DNA of 48,554 nt, taken from contig NZ_NFJQ01000015.1 of assembly GCF_002159945.1 (NCBI RefSeq), forward strand, positions 1 through 48,554, in the 5' to 3' direction. A program made the translations under genes and the position numbers. Positions 1-7,296 of the stretch are shown piece by piece. Within the stretch, counting starts at the first letter, position 1. Every line of letters begins with the position of its first letter. This DNA comes from Cloacibacillus sp. An23 (GTDB taxonomy: Bacteria; Synergistota; Synergistia; Synergistales; Synergistaceae). The notes beneath the pieces were generated by a model. It had not been told where the DNA came from, did no database searches, and worked only from the letters and a program-made list of their open reading frames with translations.

Positions 1-300
1 ACACCGCTTTATAAAACGCGCCTAAATACATTAAACAACAGCCAAAAACATCGCTTGGCTTCTCCATATTATTACAACACCTTCTGTAAAAGTCAATCGC
101 GTACTGGCGAAAAAGGTACACCTTTTTCGCCGCTTTTTTTATTGCAATGTCAGTCTGTCTTGTGCGGACGGCATATTGCAATCAAAAATTATAAGAAGCT
201 AAAACTATCATTTTTTCAGCGGTAAGACGGCGTGAACGCCGGCACGCGCGTCCGGCTGGGTTAAAAGTGTGTCGGATATTGCAGGCTGAGGGGGGTACCG
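1..300. other. Left-edge non-coding region
   Basis: I see no convincing gene here. Frame 1 of the plus strand is open from the edge to about 222, but it runs straight through the terminator at 106-140 and its composition is unlike a protein, so I do not call it. The stretch holds that terminator and two copies of the self-complementary octamer ATTGCAAT (141-148 and 175-182). The minus-strand operon that begins at 6369 ends at 301. Confidence 0.5.
106..140 (+). terminator. Rho-independent terminator for a gene left of the window
   Basis: An 11-bp perfect stem (106-116 with 121-131) closes a TACA loop and is followed by GC and seven T residues (134-140). The T-run lies on the plus strand, so it ends a rightward transcript that enters from outside the window. 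Confidence 0.85.
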
Positions 301-996
301 TCACCGTACGTCGCGGTAGAGTTTCAGCAGCTCTTCGGGCGCGACGCCTTTTCTGTAGAGGTATTGTATTTTCTGCATTTTCCACATCGTGCGCAGCATC
401 CCGCCGTCGGTGAAGCGGCGCGCGGAGGTCTCTATATATCCGTCCGCGACTGCTATTTTCGTCTCGCGCGCTAGCGTTTCTGAGAAGCGGTAGTCCTCCA
501 TGAGAGGGATGTCGGGGAAGCCGCCGAGTTTGTCAAAGAGGGTTTTTTTTACGAATATGCCTTGGTCGCCGAAGGCTATCTGGCGGTGCTTCACGCGGAA
601 GGTGGACATGAAGGCGCATATTTTCATTAGAGGATGGCGCATGTCGAAGCGCAGCCGGAAGCATCCGGCTGCGCAGTTTTCCCGCTCGAGTGTGGAAAAT
701 ATCAGCGCCTCGCAGTCTTTCGGCAGGCGGCTGTCGGCGTGCAGGAAGAGCAGGACTTCGCCGGACGCGGCGGCGGCTCCCGCGTTCATCTGGCGCGCCC
801 TTCCGCGCGGCGCGTCAGCGAGGCGGAAGCCGCTTTTCGCGGCGAGCTCGCGGCTTCCGTCCGCGCTGCCGCCGTCGGCGAAAATCACCTCGTGGGACGC
901 GCCTTCGAGCCGCGCGAGGTTTTCAAGCAGCGCCGGCAAGGCGCGCCGCTCGTTGAGCATCGGGATTATTATCGAGAGTTTTGGGTTCGATTTCAC
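301..996 (-). CDS. Family 2 glycosyltransferase, TIGR04283-like (rSAM/selenodomain-associated)
   Basis: A GT-A fold glycosyltransferase of 231 aa. Visible motifs are the N-terminal nucleotide-binding strand SIIIPMLNE (8-16), FADGGSADGS (39-48), the DXD-type HADS (86-89), GDQGIFV (143-149) and MEDYRFS (166-172). This pattern fits the TIGR04283 group, now often called arsenosugar-biosynthesis glycosyltransferase. The GTG at 996 is chosen because it forms a GTGA overlap with the stop of the upstream transferase, which suggests translational coupling; a longer start at 1110 would overlap that gene by 118 bases. It is the last gene of the nine-gene operon. The sugar donor and acceptor are unknown. 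Confidence 0.82.
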   Translation of the reverse strand: MKSNPKLSIIIPMLNERRALPALLENLARLEGASHEVIFADGGSADGSRELAAKSGFRLADAPRGRARQMNAGAAAASGEVLLFLHADSRLPKDCEALIFSTLERENCAAGCFRLRFDMRHPLMKICAFMSTFRVKHRQIAFGDQGIFVKKTLFDKLGGFPDIPLMEDYRFSETLARETKIAVADGYIETSARRFTDGGMLRTMWKMQKIQYLYRKGVAPEELLKLYRDVR

Positions 997-1649
997 GCTA
1001 TTATGCCGGTTTCGCGCATGAAGGCCTCCGTGCGCGGAGCGAGGATTTTTCCAGAAATTACGCCTTGCGCCAGAATTTCCAAGTCTTCCGGAGTGTCCAC
1101 GTCCCGGCATTCGGCGGCGCGCGCGAGGGTTATTCCGGCCTCTTTCGCCGCCGCTTCGGTCGCGGCGAGGACGTCCGCTCCGCCGTAGGTTTCGACGGAA
1201 AAGAGACGCGGCAGGTATTTTTTCATGCCGATCAGGTAGTATCCGCCGTCGGCGGCGGGGCCTATTACGGCGTCTTTTTTTTCGAGAAGTCTGAAAGAAT
1301 CGGTCAGGATATCCGCCGTCAGCGCGGGGAGGTCGGAGCCTATGAGCACGGCGGCACTGTGCTCGTGCAGCGTTTCTTCGAAGGCTAAGCGCATTTTGTC
1401 TCCGAGGCCTCCGTCCGCCTGTTTGAAGAGCGCGGCGCCGCGCACCGGTTCCGGCAGAAGCGCGGGGCTACCGCCGGTGTAGTAGAGCCTTACGTTTTTT
1501 TTCGCCGCGAGGCATTTTTCGTAGACGTCGCAGAGAAACGCCGCGTGCAGCGCGGCGCACTGCACGCCCGTGAGCGCGCCCATGAGGCGCGTCTTGACCA
1601 TGCCGGGCACCGGCACACGTGTGAAGAGTATTACCGCTTCGCCGCGCAT
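993..1649 (-). CDS. DUF2064/TIGR04282 glycosyltransferase (rSAM/selenodomain-associated)
   Basis: A 218-aa protein of the DUF2064 family, a GT-A-like nucleotidyl/glycosyl transferase. Diagnostic motifs are FTRVPVPGMVKTRL (9-22), IGSDLPAL, GPAADGGYYLIG and DVDTPEDL near the C-terminus. The ATG at 1649 follows AAAGGCGG at a usable distance. Starting at 1694 would add an alanine-rich stretch unlike the family and overlap the preceding gene. Transferases of this type are known to occur beside radical SAM proteins of the ArsS family, and that arrangement is present here. The substrate is not shown by the sequence. Confidence 0.82.
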   Translation of the reverse strand: MRGEAVILFTRVPVPGMVKTRLMGALTGVQCAALHAAFLCDVYEKCLAAKKNVRLYYTGGSPALLPEPVRGAALFKQADGGLGDKMRLAFEETLHEHSAAVLIGSDLPALTADILTDSFRLLEKKDAVIGPAADGGYYLIGMKKYLPRLFSVETYGGADVLAATEAAAKEAGITLARAAECRDVDTPEDLEILAQGVISGKILAPRTEAFMRETGIIA

Positions 1650-1659
1650 AGCGCCGCCT

Positions 1660-2049
1660 TTACCAACGGCGGCGGCGGCCGCGCAGCGCGCCAAACGCTA
1701 TCAGGACGTACCCTATGACGAGGAACGCGGCGGCCGCGGCGTTTATCGCCGGCACGCCCACAAGCCGCGCGCCGAGCCCTTCGCGTATTATGAGCGCGGG
1801 CAGGACGCACATCCTGGAAGGGCCGAGGAAGAAGGCCCCAGCCGCGCATATTAAGACGAGGCTCGCGGTCGTGAAGAGCAGCGAAAAGCGGACGTTCCAT
1901 ATCGCGGAGACGACAAAGAAGAGCGCGAACAGCGCGAAGAGGACCAGCCCCATGTTCACGCGCATTTCGAGCCACGTGTTCTGGAAAAGGGCCGCGGATA
2001 CGGCCGCGGCCCATATAAACGAGTTGTACAGCCTGCCTATGTGCGTCAT
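1660..2049 (-). CDS. Small integral membrane protein of unknown function
   Basis: A 129-aa protein I do not recognise. It has about four hydrophobic segments (near residues 9-22, 34-48, 55-72 and 98-118) and a short Arg-rich C-terminus, so it is probably an inner-membrane protein. It sits between the YdjY-like gene (7 bases away) and the TIGR04282 transferase (10 bases away), and so belongs to the radical SAM operon. No strong Shine-Dalgarno lies before the ATG at 2049; a later methionine (about residue 29, or 33) could be the real start. Confidence 0.6.
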   Translation of the reverse strand: MTHIGRLYNSFIWAAAVSAALFQNTWLEMRVNMGLVLFALFALFFVVSAIWNVRFSLLFTTASLVLICAAGAFFLGPSRMCVLPALIIREGLGARLVGVPAINAAAAAFLVIGYVLIAFGALRGRRRRW

Positions 2050-2056
2050 GCCAAGG

Positions 2057-2710
2057 CTATTTCACGAGGCGGAAGATGACGTTGACGCGCGTGCCGTCCG
2101 CTGGCAGCACGTCTTTATTGCCGCGGAACTCGACGACTTTGTTCTGCGTCGTTCCGGTCGGATAGGCGGCGTTGCTCGTGATGCCGACGGCACAGCTGTC
2201 GAGGCAGAGGACGCATCCGGTGTTGTTTTTCTTAGCGGCTTCGATGTTGCCGCCGAAGCGGATGTCCATCGGCCTGTCTTCGGTCGCGACGATGATGTCG
2301 TGGAACGGTATTTCGCCGTTCGAGCCTTCCCATGTCACGAAGACGTCGAGTTTGTCGCCCTCGACGGATCTGCCGTTGTCGGGGCCGGCCTTCATGTCTT
2401 CGGCTGTGAGGTTGTCGCCGGCCTTTGCGCCTATGTCAAGGAGCGCCTGATAGAATACTTTTTCGTTTGAGAGTCCGCGAAGGACGGACTTCTCGCCGTT
2501 AGAGCCCTTGGCGTAGACCACGCCGTGGCGCGTCGGCTCGGTGAAATACTTCGCGTTGACCTCGGCGGGCATGATTATCTCGGCGCGGTCCTTGTTGACC
2601 TCCATCGGAAGCCCCGGGTCGTCTCCGCTTTTCTTCGAGCCGTTCCACAGCGCGAATCCGGCCGCTATGACTACTATCGCTGCTGCCGACCATATTATCT
2701 TCTTGTTCAT
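2057..2710 (-). CDS. YdjY-like domain protein, membrane-anchored or secreted
   Basis: A 217-aa protein with one N-terminal hydrophobic segment (about residues 5-22, an anchor or uncleaved signal) followed by a soluble domain. The GCVLCLDSCAVG stretch (three Cys) and the C-terminal proline-poor beta-rich part resemble the E. coli YdjY domain. In E. coli ydjY lies between two TVP38-family genes (ydjX, ydjZ) and next to ynjA; here the same family set occurs in one operon, which supports the assignment. The Cys cluster may bind metal or an Fe-S centre, which is inference. The ATG at 2710 follows AGGAGG by seven bases. Confidence 0.68.
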   Translation of the reverse strand: MNKKIIWSAAAIVVIAAGFALWNGSKKSGDDPGLPMEVNKDRAEIIMPAEVNAKYFTEPTRHGVVYAKGSNGEKSVLRGLSNEKVFYQALLDIGAKAGDNLTAEDMKAGPDNGRSVEGDKLDVFVTWEGSNGEIPFHDIIVATEDRPMDIRFGGNIEAAKKNNTGCVLCLDSCAVGITSNAAYPTGTTQNKVVEFRGNKDVLPADGTRVNVIFRLVK

Positions 2711-2771
2711 CTCTGTTCCTCCTGTTCAGCTTCGCTGAATTTTATTTGCGTCCGTGTTTTTACACGGCGTA

Positions 2772-3761
2772 TTACTGTTTCGTCGCGCCGCCGCAGCTCG
2801 AACCGCTTCCGGCGGTGCAGGCGTAGCAGTGGCTGCCGAAGCGTATCCTGCGCCGGACGCTCTTCGCCTCGGCCCATTCGCCTATCGTCGCCGGCCCTTC
2901 GGCGCGGAGGCCGAGCGCCTGGTTGAAATCGCAGTCGTATATGTATCCCTGCCAATCGACGGAAATCTGATCGCGGCACATCATCTTTTCGACCGCGCCG
3001 GGATTGAAGCTGTTGTAAAGGCGCTCCATATACCCGCAGAGGTTGCCGCTTCTGTCGAGGAATTCACGGAAACGGCCGACGGGGTTGTTCGTTATCGTGT
3101 AAAGGCTGTTGAAGACTATCCCGTGATCCTCCATAAGCCTCGCCTTGTAGTCGCGCTCAAGGGCGGACTGCGACGGCGGCAGGAACGCTCCGCCAGGATT
3201 GTAGACAAGGTTCAGCCGCAGTTTTTCATCTTTGCCGTAGCCCAGCTCGTTGAGGCGGCGCAGCAGCGTAACGGACTTGTCGAATACGCCTCCGCCGCGC
3301 TGGCGGTCGTTGTCGCGCTTCGTGTAGTACGGCAGCGAGCAGACGACCTCGACGCCGTATTTCGCGTAGAGCTCGGGGATGTCGCGAAAGCCCTCCGTGT
3401 CGAGGATGACGAGGTTTGTGCGCACTATGGTGTTGACGCCGGTTTTTGCCGCGTTCTCCAGCAGCCAGCGGAAGTTAGGATTCATCTCCGGAGCGCCGCC
3501 CGTTATGTCGAGCGTCTGAATGTTGCGTGATATGACGGCGCGCAGGCAGTCCGCGGCCACTTCGCGCGGCATTATCTCCTTTCTGTCGGGGCCGCACGAT
3601 ACGTGGCAGTGCTTGCACGAAAGGTTGCAGAGCCGCCCGACGTTCATCTGGAGCGTGCGCACCGTATCGTAGGTGTAGGCCCATTCTTCGTTCGGAATCT
3701 TGCTCTCGAAGCACGGGATCGGCGGGACAGCGTTGATTTCGGTTTCTGTGCAGGCCGGCAT
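2772..3761 (-). CDS. arsS: Radical SAM protein ArsS-like (rSAM core plus DUF3641)
   Basis: A 329-aa radical SAM enzyme. The CNLSCKHCHVSCG stretch holds the CxxxCxxC motif for the 4Fe-4S cluster that cleaves S-adenosylmethionine, and TGGAPEMNP is the GGE-like SAM contact. The C-terminal half, with CGYMERLYN, MCRDQISVDW, GYIYDCDFNQALG and the tail CYACTAGSGSSCGG, matches the DUF3641 region of TIGR04167. In some relatives a selenocysteine occupies a C-terminal position of this type; here all are ordinary Cys codons. The family is linked to arsenosugar synthesis. The ATG at 3761 lies one base after the AhpD-like stop with GGAG in front. The product in this organism is inferred, not shown. Confidence 0.85.
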   Translation of the reverse strand: MPACTETEINAVPPIPCFESKIPNEEWAYTYDTVRTLQMNVGRLCNLSCKHCHVSCGPDRKEIMPREVAADCLRAVISRNIQTLDITGGAPEMNPNFRWLLENAAKTGVNTIVRTNLVILDTEGFRDIPELYAKYGVEVVCSLPYYTKRDNDRQRGGGVFDKSVTLLRRLNELGYGKDEKLRLNLVYNPGGAFLPPSQSALERDYKARLMEDHGIVFNSLYTITNNPVGRFREFLDRSGNLCGYMERLYNSFNPGAVEKMMCRDQISVDWQGYIYDCDFNQALGLRAEGPATIGEWAEAKSVRRRIRFGSHCYACTAGSGSSCGGATKQ

Positions 3762-3762
3762 C

Positions 3763-4095
3763 TTACATCTCCAGTTTTTCGAGAATTTTTTTCATCTGGA
3801 CGCCGTGGACGAGCGTGGCCCCGCCGCGTATCGCAGCCGCGACGTGGACGGCCTCGGTCATCTGCTCTCCACCCGCCCCCTGTTCGAGACAGGCCTGGGT
3901 GTAGGCGTCGATGCAGTAGGGACACTGCACCGCGTGCGCCACGGCGAGCGCTATGAGCGCCTTCTCGCGCGCCGTCAAAGCCCCCCCGGCGAATACGGCG
4001 CCGTAATACTCCGAGAACTTTTCCCAGAGCTCCGGCGCTTCTTCGCCTATGGAAGAAAACTTCGGCAGATCATTAGGGTCGTAGTATGTCTCCAT
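3763..4095 (-). CDS. AhpD-like / carboxymuconolactone decarboxylase family protein
   Basis: A 110-aa alpha-helical protein of the CMD/AhpD fold. The motif AVAHAVQCPYCIDAYTQA carries the redox CPYC pair and the downstream acidic and His-containing helix expected of AhpD-like peroxidase-associated proteins. The version linked to ArsS clusters is called arsenosugar biosynthesis-associated peroxidase-like, and E. coli ynjA is a related member beside ydjXYZ. The ATG at 4095 is preferred to the GTG at 4116, since AAGGAG lies ten bases before it. It probably handles a thiol-dependent redox step for the operon. Confidence 0.82.
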   Translation of the reverse strand: METYYDPNDLPKFSSIGEEAPELWEKFSEYYGAVFAGGALTAREKALIALAVAHAVQCPYCIDAYTQACLEQGAGGEQMTEAVHVAAAIRGGATLVHGVQMKKILEKLEM

Positions 4096-4134
4096 CTGAA
4101 ATACACTCCTTAACACACGGGAAAGCCCGCCGCG

Positions 4135-4842
4135 CTACGCGGCGCGCCCCCGTTTCAGATAACGCTTGTAGAGAAACGCGCCTATCAAAGCCAGCATCAC
4201 AGCGAAAACGCCGGCCGCGCACATGAGCCCAGCCCTGTTCTCCGCGTCGGAAAGCCCGGCCGCGCCGATTGTGAAAAGCGCGACGCCCGGCAGCATGAAC
4301 ACGAAGGTGTAGAGCGTGTAGGGCATCAGCCCGATGTCCGTTATCCCGTAGGCGAAATTCTGCAAATTGTACGGGAAGACGGGCAGCAGCCGCGTCACCA
4401 TCAGCAGCACCAGAGCGCTGCCGTCCGCGTTGTCGAACAGAAAACGCTTCAGCGCCGGGCTCTTTTCGAGCATCGGCTTCACGCTGTCCTTGAGGAAAAA
4501 GCGTCCCGCAAGAAACGAAAGTACCGCGCCGAGCGTCGCGGAAACGAGGCACAGAAAAGTCCCCATCACCGGGCCGAAGAGCACGCCGCTGATTATAGCG
4601 AAGCAGACGCCCGGCAGCGCCAGCAGCACGCATCCGGCGGTAGTAGCCGCGACGTAGATCAGCGCCGCGGACATATAATGCTCAGCCGCGTAGGCGCGGA
4701 AACCGTCGATATACCCAGAATCCGCGAAACACTCCGACAGCCCCATGCGCCGCGACAGGACGTAAAGCGCCGTCAGCGCTGCGGCGAACGCAGCGGGCTT
4801 CAGCCATTTGCGGTGCGCGGCGAAAAATCCGCCCTGAGTCAC
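4135..4842 (-). CDS. TVP38/TMEM64 family membrane protein (second copy)
   Basis: A 235-aa multi-pass membrane protein of the SNARE-associated/VTT (DedA-like) superfamily. The core includes LALPGVCFAIISGVLFGP, the glycine-rich GAVLSFLAGRF and RLLPVFPYNLQNFAYG, the usual TVP38 signature with Arg and Pro. GTG at 4842 forms a GTGA overlap with the stop of the upstream Fe-S gene, which fixes the start. Family members are linked to lipid scrambling or unknown transport. Together with the copy at 5623 it recalls E. coli ydjX and ydjZ. Confidence 0.82.
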   Translation of the reverse strand: MTQGGFFAAHRKWLKPAAFAAALTALYVLSRRMGLSECFADSGYIDGFRAYAAEHYMSAALIYVAATTAGCVLLALPGVCFAIISGVLFGPVMGTFLCLVSATLGAVLSFLAGRFFLKDSVKPMLEKSPALKRFLFDNADGSALVLLMVTRLLPVFPYNLQNFAYGITDIGLMPYTLYTFVFMLPGVALFTIGAAGLSDAENRAGLMCAAGVFAVMLALIGAFLYKRYLKRGRAA

Positions 4843-5642
4843 AGCAGCCGCCCCGTAACGGCGTCTATACGGTTGCGCCACGTGCCGCGCTTCTTCCGCG
4901 TCCCAGGGAAGAGCAGCTCGAGGCCGTGCGCCGGACTGCATCCAGCGCCGGCGAAAGACTCGACGCAGGCGAAGCAGTAGGTCAGGATGTTCCTGTTCTC
5001 GCTCTCCGCGATGCGCATATTGAGTATCTCGCGCCCCTTCTCCGGGTTCAGCACCATAATCATACCCGCCTTGCCGCAGCAGCGCGCTTTCGCGCGCGAC
5101 GACGGGTACTCCTCCCACTTTATACCGCAGCGCGCGAAGACGTTCCGCGCCGCCTGCTGCGTATCCGGGTCGCTCCGCGTCGGGCATGGGTCGTGCAGCA
5201 CGAACTTCCGCCCGTCCTCAGTCCTGCGCTCGAACTTTTCCTCGTCGAGCAGCCTCCATATAGAGACCACAGAAAGGCCGAAGCCCTCCTTCAGCGTCCC
5301 CGAACAGTTGGGGCAGCAGACGACGAGGCGCTTAATGCCGAGCCCGCCGAGCAGCGCGGAAAGCCGTTCGCGGTGCGCCGCCGCCTTCTCTCCGTCTCCG
5401 AGCGCCAGCGTCGGATGTCCGCAGCAGGCGCTGACGAATCCCATCTCTGGATTGACGGAGACGAGCCAGCGGTAGACGCGGCGCATAAGCTCCGGGTCGT
5501 AGCCCATGAGGCTGCACCCGGGGAAAAAAGCAGTATCGCCGCCGCGCGACACGGCTTTCTGGAAAATCGGGGAAAAGCTCAGAAACTGATGGAGCTTAAC
5601 ACCCATATATCCGATTTTGTTTTTACTGTTTCGCGCTGCCAT
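4839..5642 (-). CDS. Cysteine-rich (CCG-type) Fe-S binding protein
   Basis: A 267-aa soluble protein with two CCG-type cysteine-rich modules as in HdrB, GlpC and LutA. The first module carries FFPGCSLMG, SACCGHPTL and VVCCPNCSG; the second carries LHDPCPTRS, ARCCGKAGM and YCFACVESF. Such modules bind unusual Fe-S clusters and act in electron transfer or disulfide reduction. The ATG at 5642 has GAGG six bases before it and overlaps the upstream gene by 20 bases; ATG 5606 is an alternative with a poorer ribosome site. It may feed electrons to the radical SAM or AhpD-like enzyme, which is inference. Confidence 0.78.
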   Translation of the reverse strand: MAARNSKNKIGYMGVKLHQFLSFSPIFQKAVSRGGDTAFFPGCSLMGYDPELMRRVYRWLVSVNPEMGFVSACCGHPTLALGDGEKAAAHRERLSALLGGLGIKRLVVCCPNCSGTLKEGFGLSVVSIWRLLDEEKFERRTEDGRKFVLHDPCPTRSDPDTQQAARNVFARCGIKWEEYPSSRAKARCCGKAGMIMVLNPEKGREILNMRIAESENRNILTYCFACVESFAGAGCSPAHGLELLFPGTRKKRGTWRNRIDAVTGRLL

Positions 5643-6369
5643 TTCCGGCCTCGGCCCGTTTTTTCACCCTTTCCTTATATATCTGGCGCAGCATCACGCT
5701 CAGCACGGAAAGGCTGAAAAGTATAAGCAGCCCCATGACGACGAACTTCGCGCCGCCGGTCAGCATACCGCCGACATACGAGTAAACGATCGTAGCCGGG
5801 AGCTGCCCTATGCCCGTCGCGACGAAGAATCCGACGAAGCTCATCGACGTCAGCCCCGCGGCGTAGCTCACGAAGTCGAAAGAAATAAACGGCAGAAGTC
5901 GCGCTATGAGAATGCTCTGCTTGCCGTGGCGCTCAAAAAATTCGTCTATCGCGCACAGCCCGCTCTTGCTCGTCAGCTTCTCCACAACGTCGCGCCCGAA
6001 GATGCGCGCGATATAGAAGCAGAGAGCGGCTCCGGCCATAGCGCTCGACCAGGAAAGGATGGCTCCCTGCCACCAGCCGAAAAGATTCGCGTTAGCGAAA
6101 GTGATGAGGAAGGCCGGCAGCGGAGCCGCGACCGACTGGAAGACCATAAGGAAAAACGAAAGCGCGGCGGCCTGCTTGCCGTACTTCGCGATGAACTCGC
6201 GCATGACCTCGAAATCGCCCGTCGCGAACGTACGCAGTATGTCGTCGATGACGGCTTTATAGCCTGGGCATACGAAATACGCCCCCACCGCCGCGGCAAG
6301 GACGGCGGCGGTTACTATTCGCTGTACTCTCTTTGATTTTTTCTTTGCTTCGGCGGACGCCTCTGCCAT
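5623..6369 (-). CDS. TVP38/TMEM64 family membrane protein (first gene of the operon)
   Basis: A 248-aa membrane protein with about five or six hydrophobic segments after a basic N-terminus. The VTT-domain core is visible as APLPAFLITFANANLFG, GAALCFYIARIFGR, RLLPFISFDFVSYAAGLT and IGQLPATIVYSYVGG. The ATG at 6369 has AGGAGAGG six bases before it and is preferred to the TTG at 6372. It is the promoter-proximal gene of the nine-gene minus-strand operon that ends at 301, and shares its fold with 4135-4842 while differing clearly in sequence, so the two are not a recent duplication. Confidence 0.83.
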   Translation of the reverse strand: MAEASAEAKKKSKRVQRIVTAAVLAAAVGAYFVCPGYKAVIDDILRTFATGDFEVMREFIAKYGKQAAALSFFLMVFQSVAAPLPAFLITFANANLFGWWQGAILSWSSAMAGAALCFYIARIFGRDVVEKLTSKSGLCAIDEFFERHGKQSILIARLLPFISFDFVSYAAGLTSMSFVGFFVATGIGQLPATIVYSYVGGMLTGGAKFVVMGLLILFSLSVLSVMLRQIYKERVKKRAEAGNGSAKQ

Positions 6370-6865
6370 CAAAAACCTCTCCTTTTTATTTTACTCCGGC
6401 CCGCACAATCCACATACACGCCAAAAATTCCGCGCGCAAAACGACTGCGGAACCGTATAGCTTCCTTTCATATTTTTATGTATATCTTTGACGTTTTCTT
6501 AGAGAATGGAGACGGACGCCGTAAAGCTGCGCGCCTAAACGGCGCTTCGGACTGAAGATGCGGACTTACGCTATGCGGACATGCCCGGCATGACGGCGCT
6601 CTGTTCTCCGCGCACAACGTGCACGCTCAGAAGCCGTCTCACGTCAACTAACTGCGAACATACGCGCCACCTCCCGCCGGACACGATAAGTGAATTCTAA
6701 CGCGAGTATATAGTCTGAAACGCCGCATGTCTTTATTCATCAGACCAGAAAGCAACGAACAAAAGCAATCATAAATAAAAGAATGATAAATTTTCAAAGA
6801 CAACTGGCAAAATTCTTAAAAGAAGCGTCATACGAATTGAGCGCGTGAAAGACGGATATAGACAC
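6370..6865. other. 496-base intergenic region without a recognisable gene
   Basis: I find no supported gene on either strand. The left part must carry the promoter of the operon starting at 6369, but I cannot point to a clear pair of hexamers. The right half (about 6700-6865) is AT-rich. Short GC-rich dyads occur near 6505-6560, though none is followed by a T-run. A small RNA cannot be excluded from sequence alone. Confidence 0.4.
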
Positions 6866-6901
6866 AACAAAAAAGACATAGAAAAAGTCTTCTATGTCTT
6901 T
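6866..6901 (-). terminator. Rho-independent terminator of the tRNA unit
   Basis: A perfect 12-bp stem (6872-6883 with 6890-6901) has a six-base loop. Read on the minus strand it is followed by an uninterrupted T-run into TTTTTTGTTG (to 6866). It lies 15 bases beyond the 3' end of tRNA-Arg and ends the two-tRNA transcript. Confidence 0.88.
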
Positions 6902-6915
6902 AACTCTTAAAAAAA

Positions 6916-6992
6916 TGGCGCGCCGGACAGGATTTGAACCCGTAACCTTTGGATCCGTAGTCCAATGCTCTATCCAGTTGAGCTACCGGCGC
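6916..6992 (-). tRNA. tRNA-Arg (anticodon ACG)
   Basis: A 77-base cloverleaf with the CCA end encoded. The acceptor stem GCGCCGG pairs fully with CCGGCGC, the D arm is GCTC/GAGC, the anticodon stem is TTGGA/TCCAA around loop CTACGGA, and the T loop is TTTGAAT. The anticodon ACG is expected to be edited to ICG and to read CGU, CGC and CGA. It follows tRNA-Ser by 14 bases. Confidence 0.96.
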
Positions 6993-7006
6993 GTATTCGG
7001 TTTTTA

Positions 7007-7102
7007 TGGCGGTGAGGCAGGGATTTGAACCCTGGAGGGAGCTTTATGGCCCCCTACCCGCTTAGCAGGCGAGCGCCTTCAGCCTAGCTCGGCCACCTCA
7101 CC
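7007..7102 (-). tRNA. tRNA-Ser (anticodon GCT)
   Basis: A 96-base class II tRNA with encoded CCA and a long variable arm (GGGGGCC-ATAA-AGCTCCC region). The acceptor stem GGTGAGG pairs with CCTCACC, the anticodon loop is CTGCTAA with GCT, and the T loop is TTCAAAT. It reads the AGC and AGU codons. It is the first gene of the tRNA transcript. Confidence 0.96.
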
Positions 7103-7114
7103 AGCGCGAGGAAT

Positions 7115-7143
7115 ATTCTATTGCACATCCTCGGATTTGTCAA
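7115..7143 (-). promoter_or_regulatory. Sigma-70 type promoter of the tRNA-Ser/tRNA-Arg unit
   Basis: On the minus strand TTGACA (7143-7138) is separated by 17 bases from TAGAAT (7120-7115). The start would fall a few bases before the tRNA-Ser 5' end at 7102, as is usual for stable RNA units. Confidence 0.85.
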
Positions 7144-7296
7144 CGATTTATTTTTGCGTTTTTTATCATTTCCATCAAAAATCGCGGCGGCGCATTTTTG
7201 TGGACAAACGGCGTTTTTTACGCTAAGCTGAAAATGTTTATACGTTTATATTAGGCGGCCGCCAAGAAGCGCGCCGCGCATATCGGAGGCAGGCTC

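Noticed and set aside
1-222. Open plus-strand frame entering from the left edge
   Set aside because: It reads through a strong terminator hairpin and T-run and has no family features, so it is taken as chance openness in AT-rich DNA.
182-385. Small minus-strand frame overlapping the end of the TIGR04283 transferase
   Set aside because: It is Arg-rich shadow sequence of a real gene with no ribosome site.
6505-6560. Possible structured RNA or riboswitch before the 6369 operon
   Set aside because: Short GC dyads exist, but no known riboswitch core or terminator follows, and the region is over 130 bases from the start codon.
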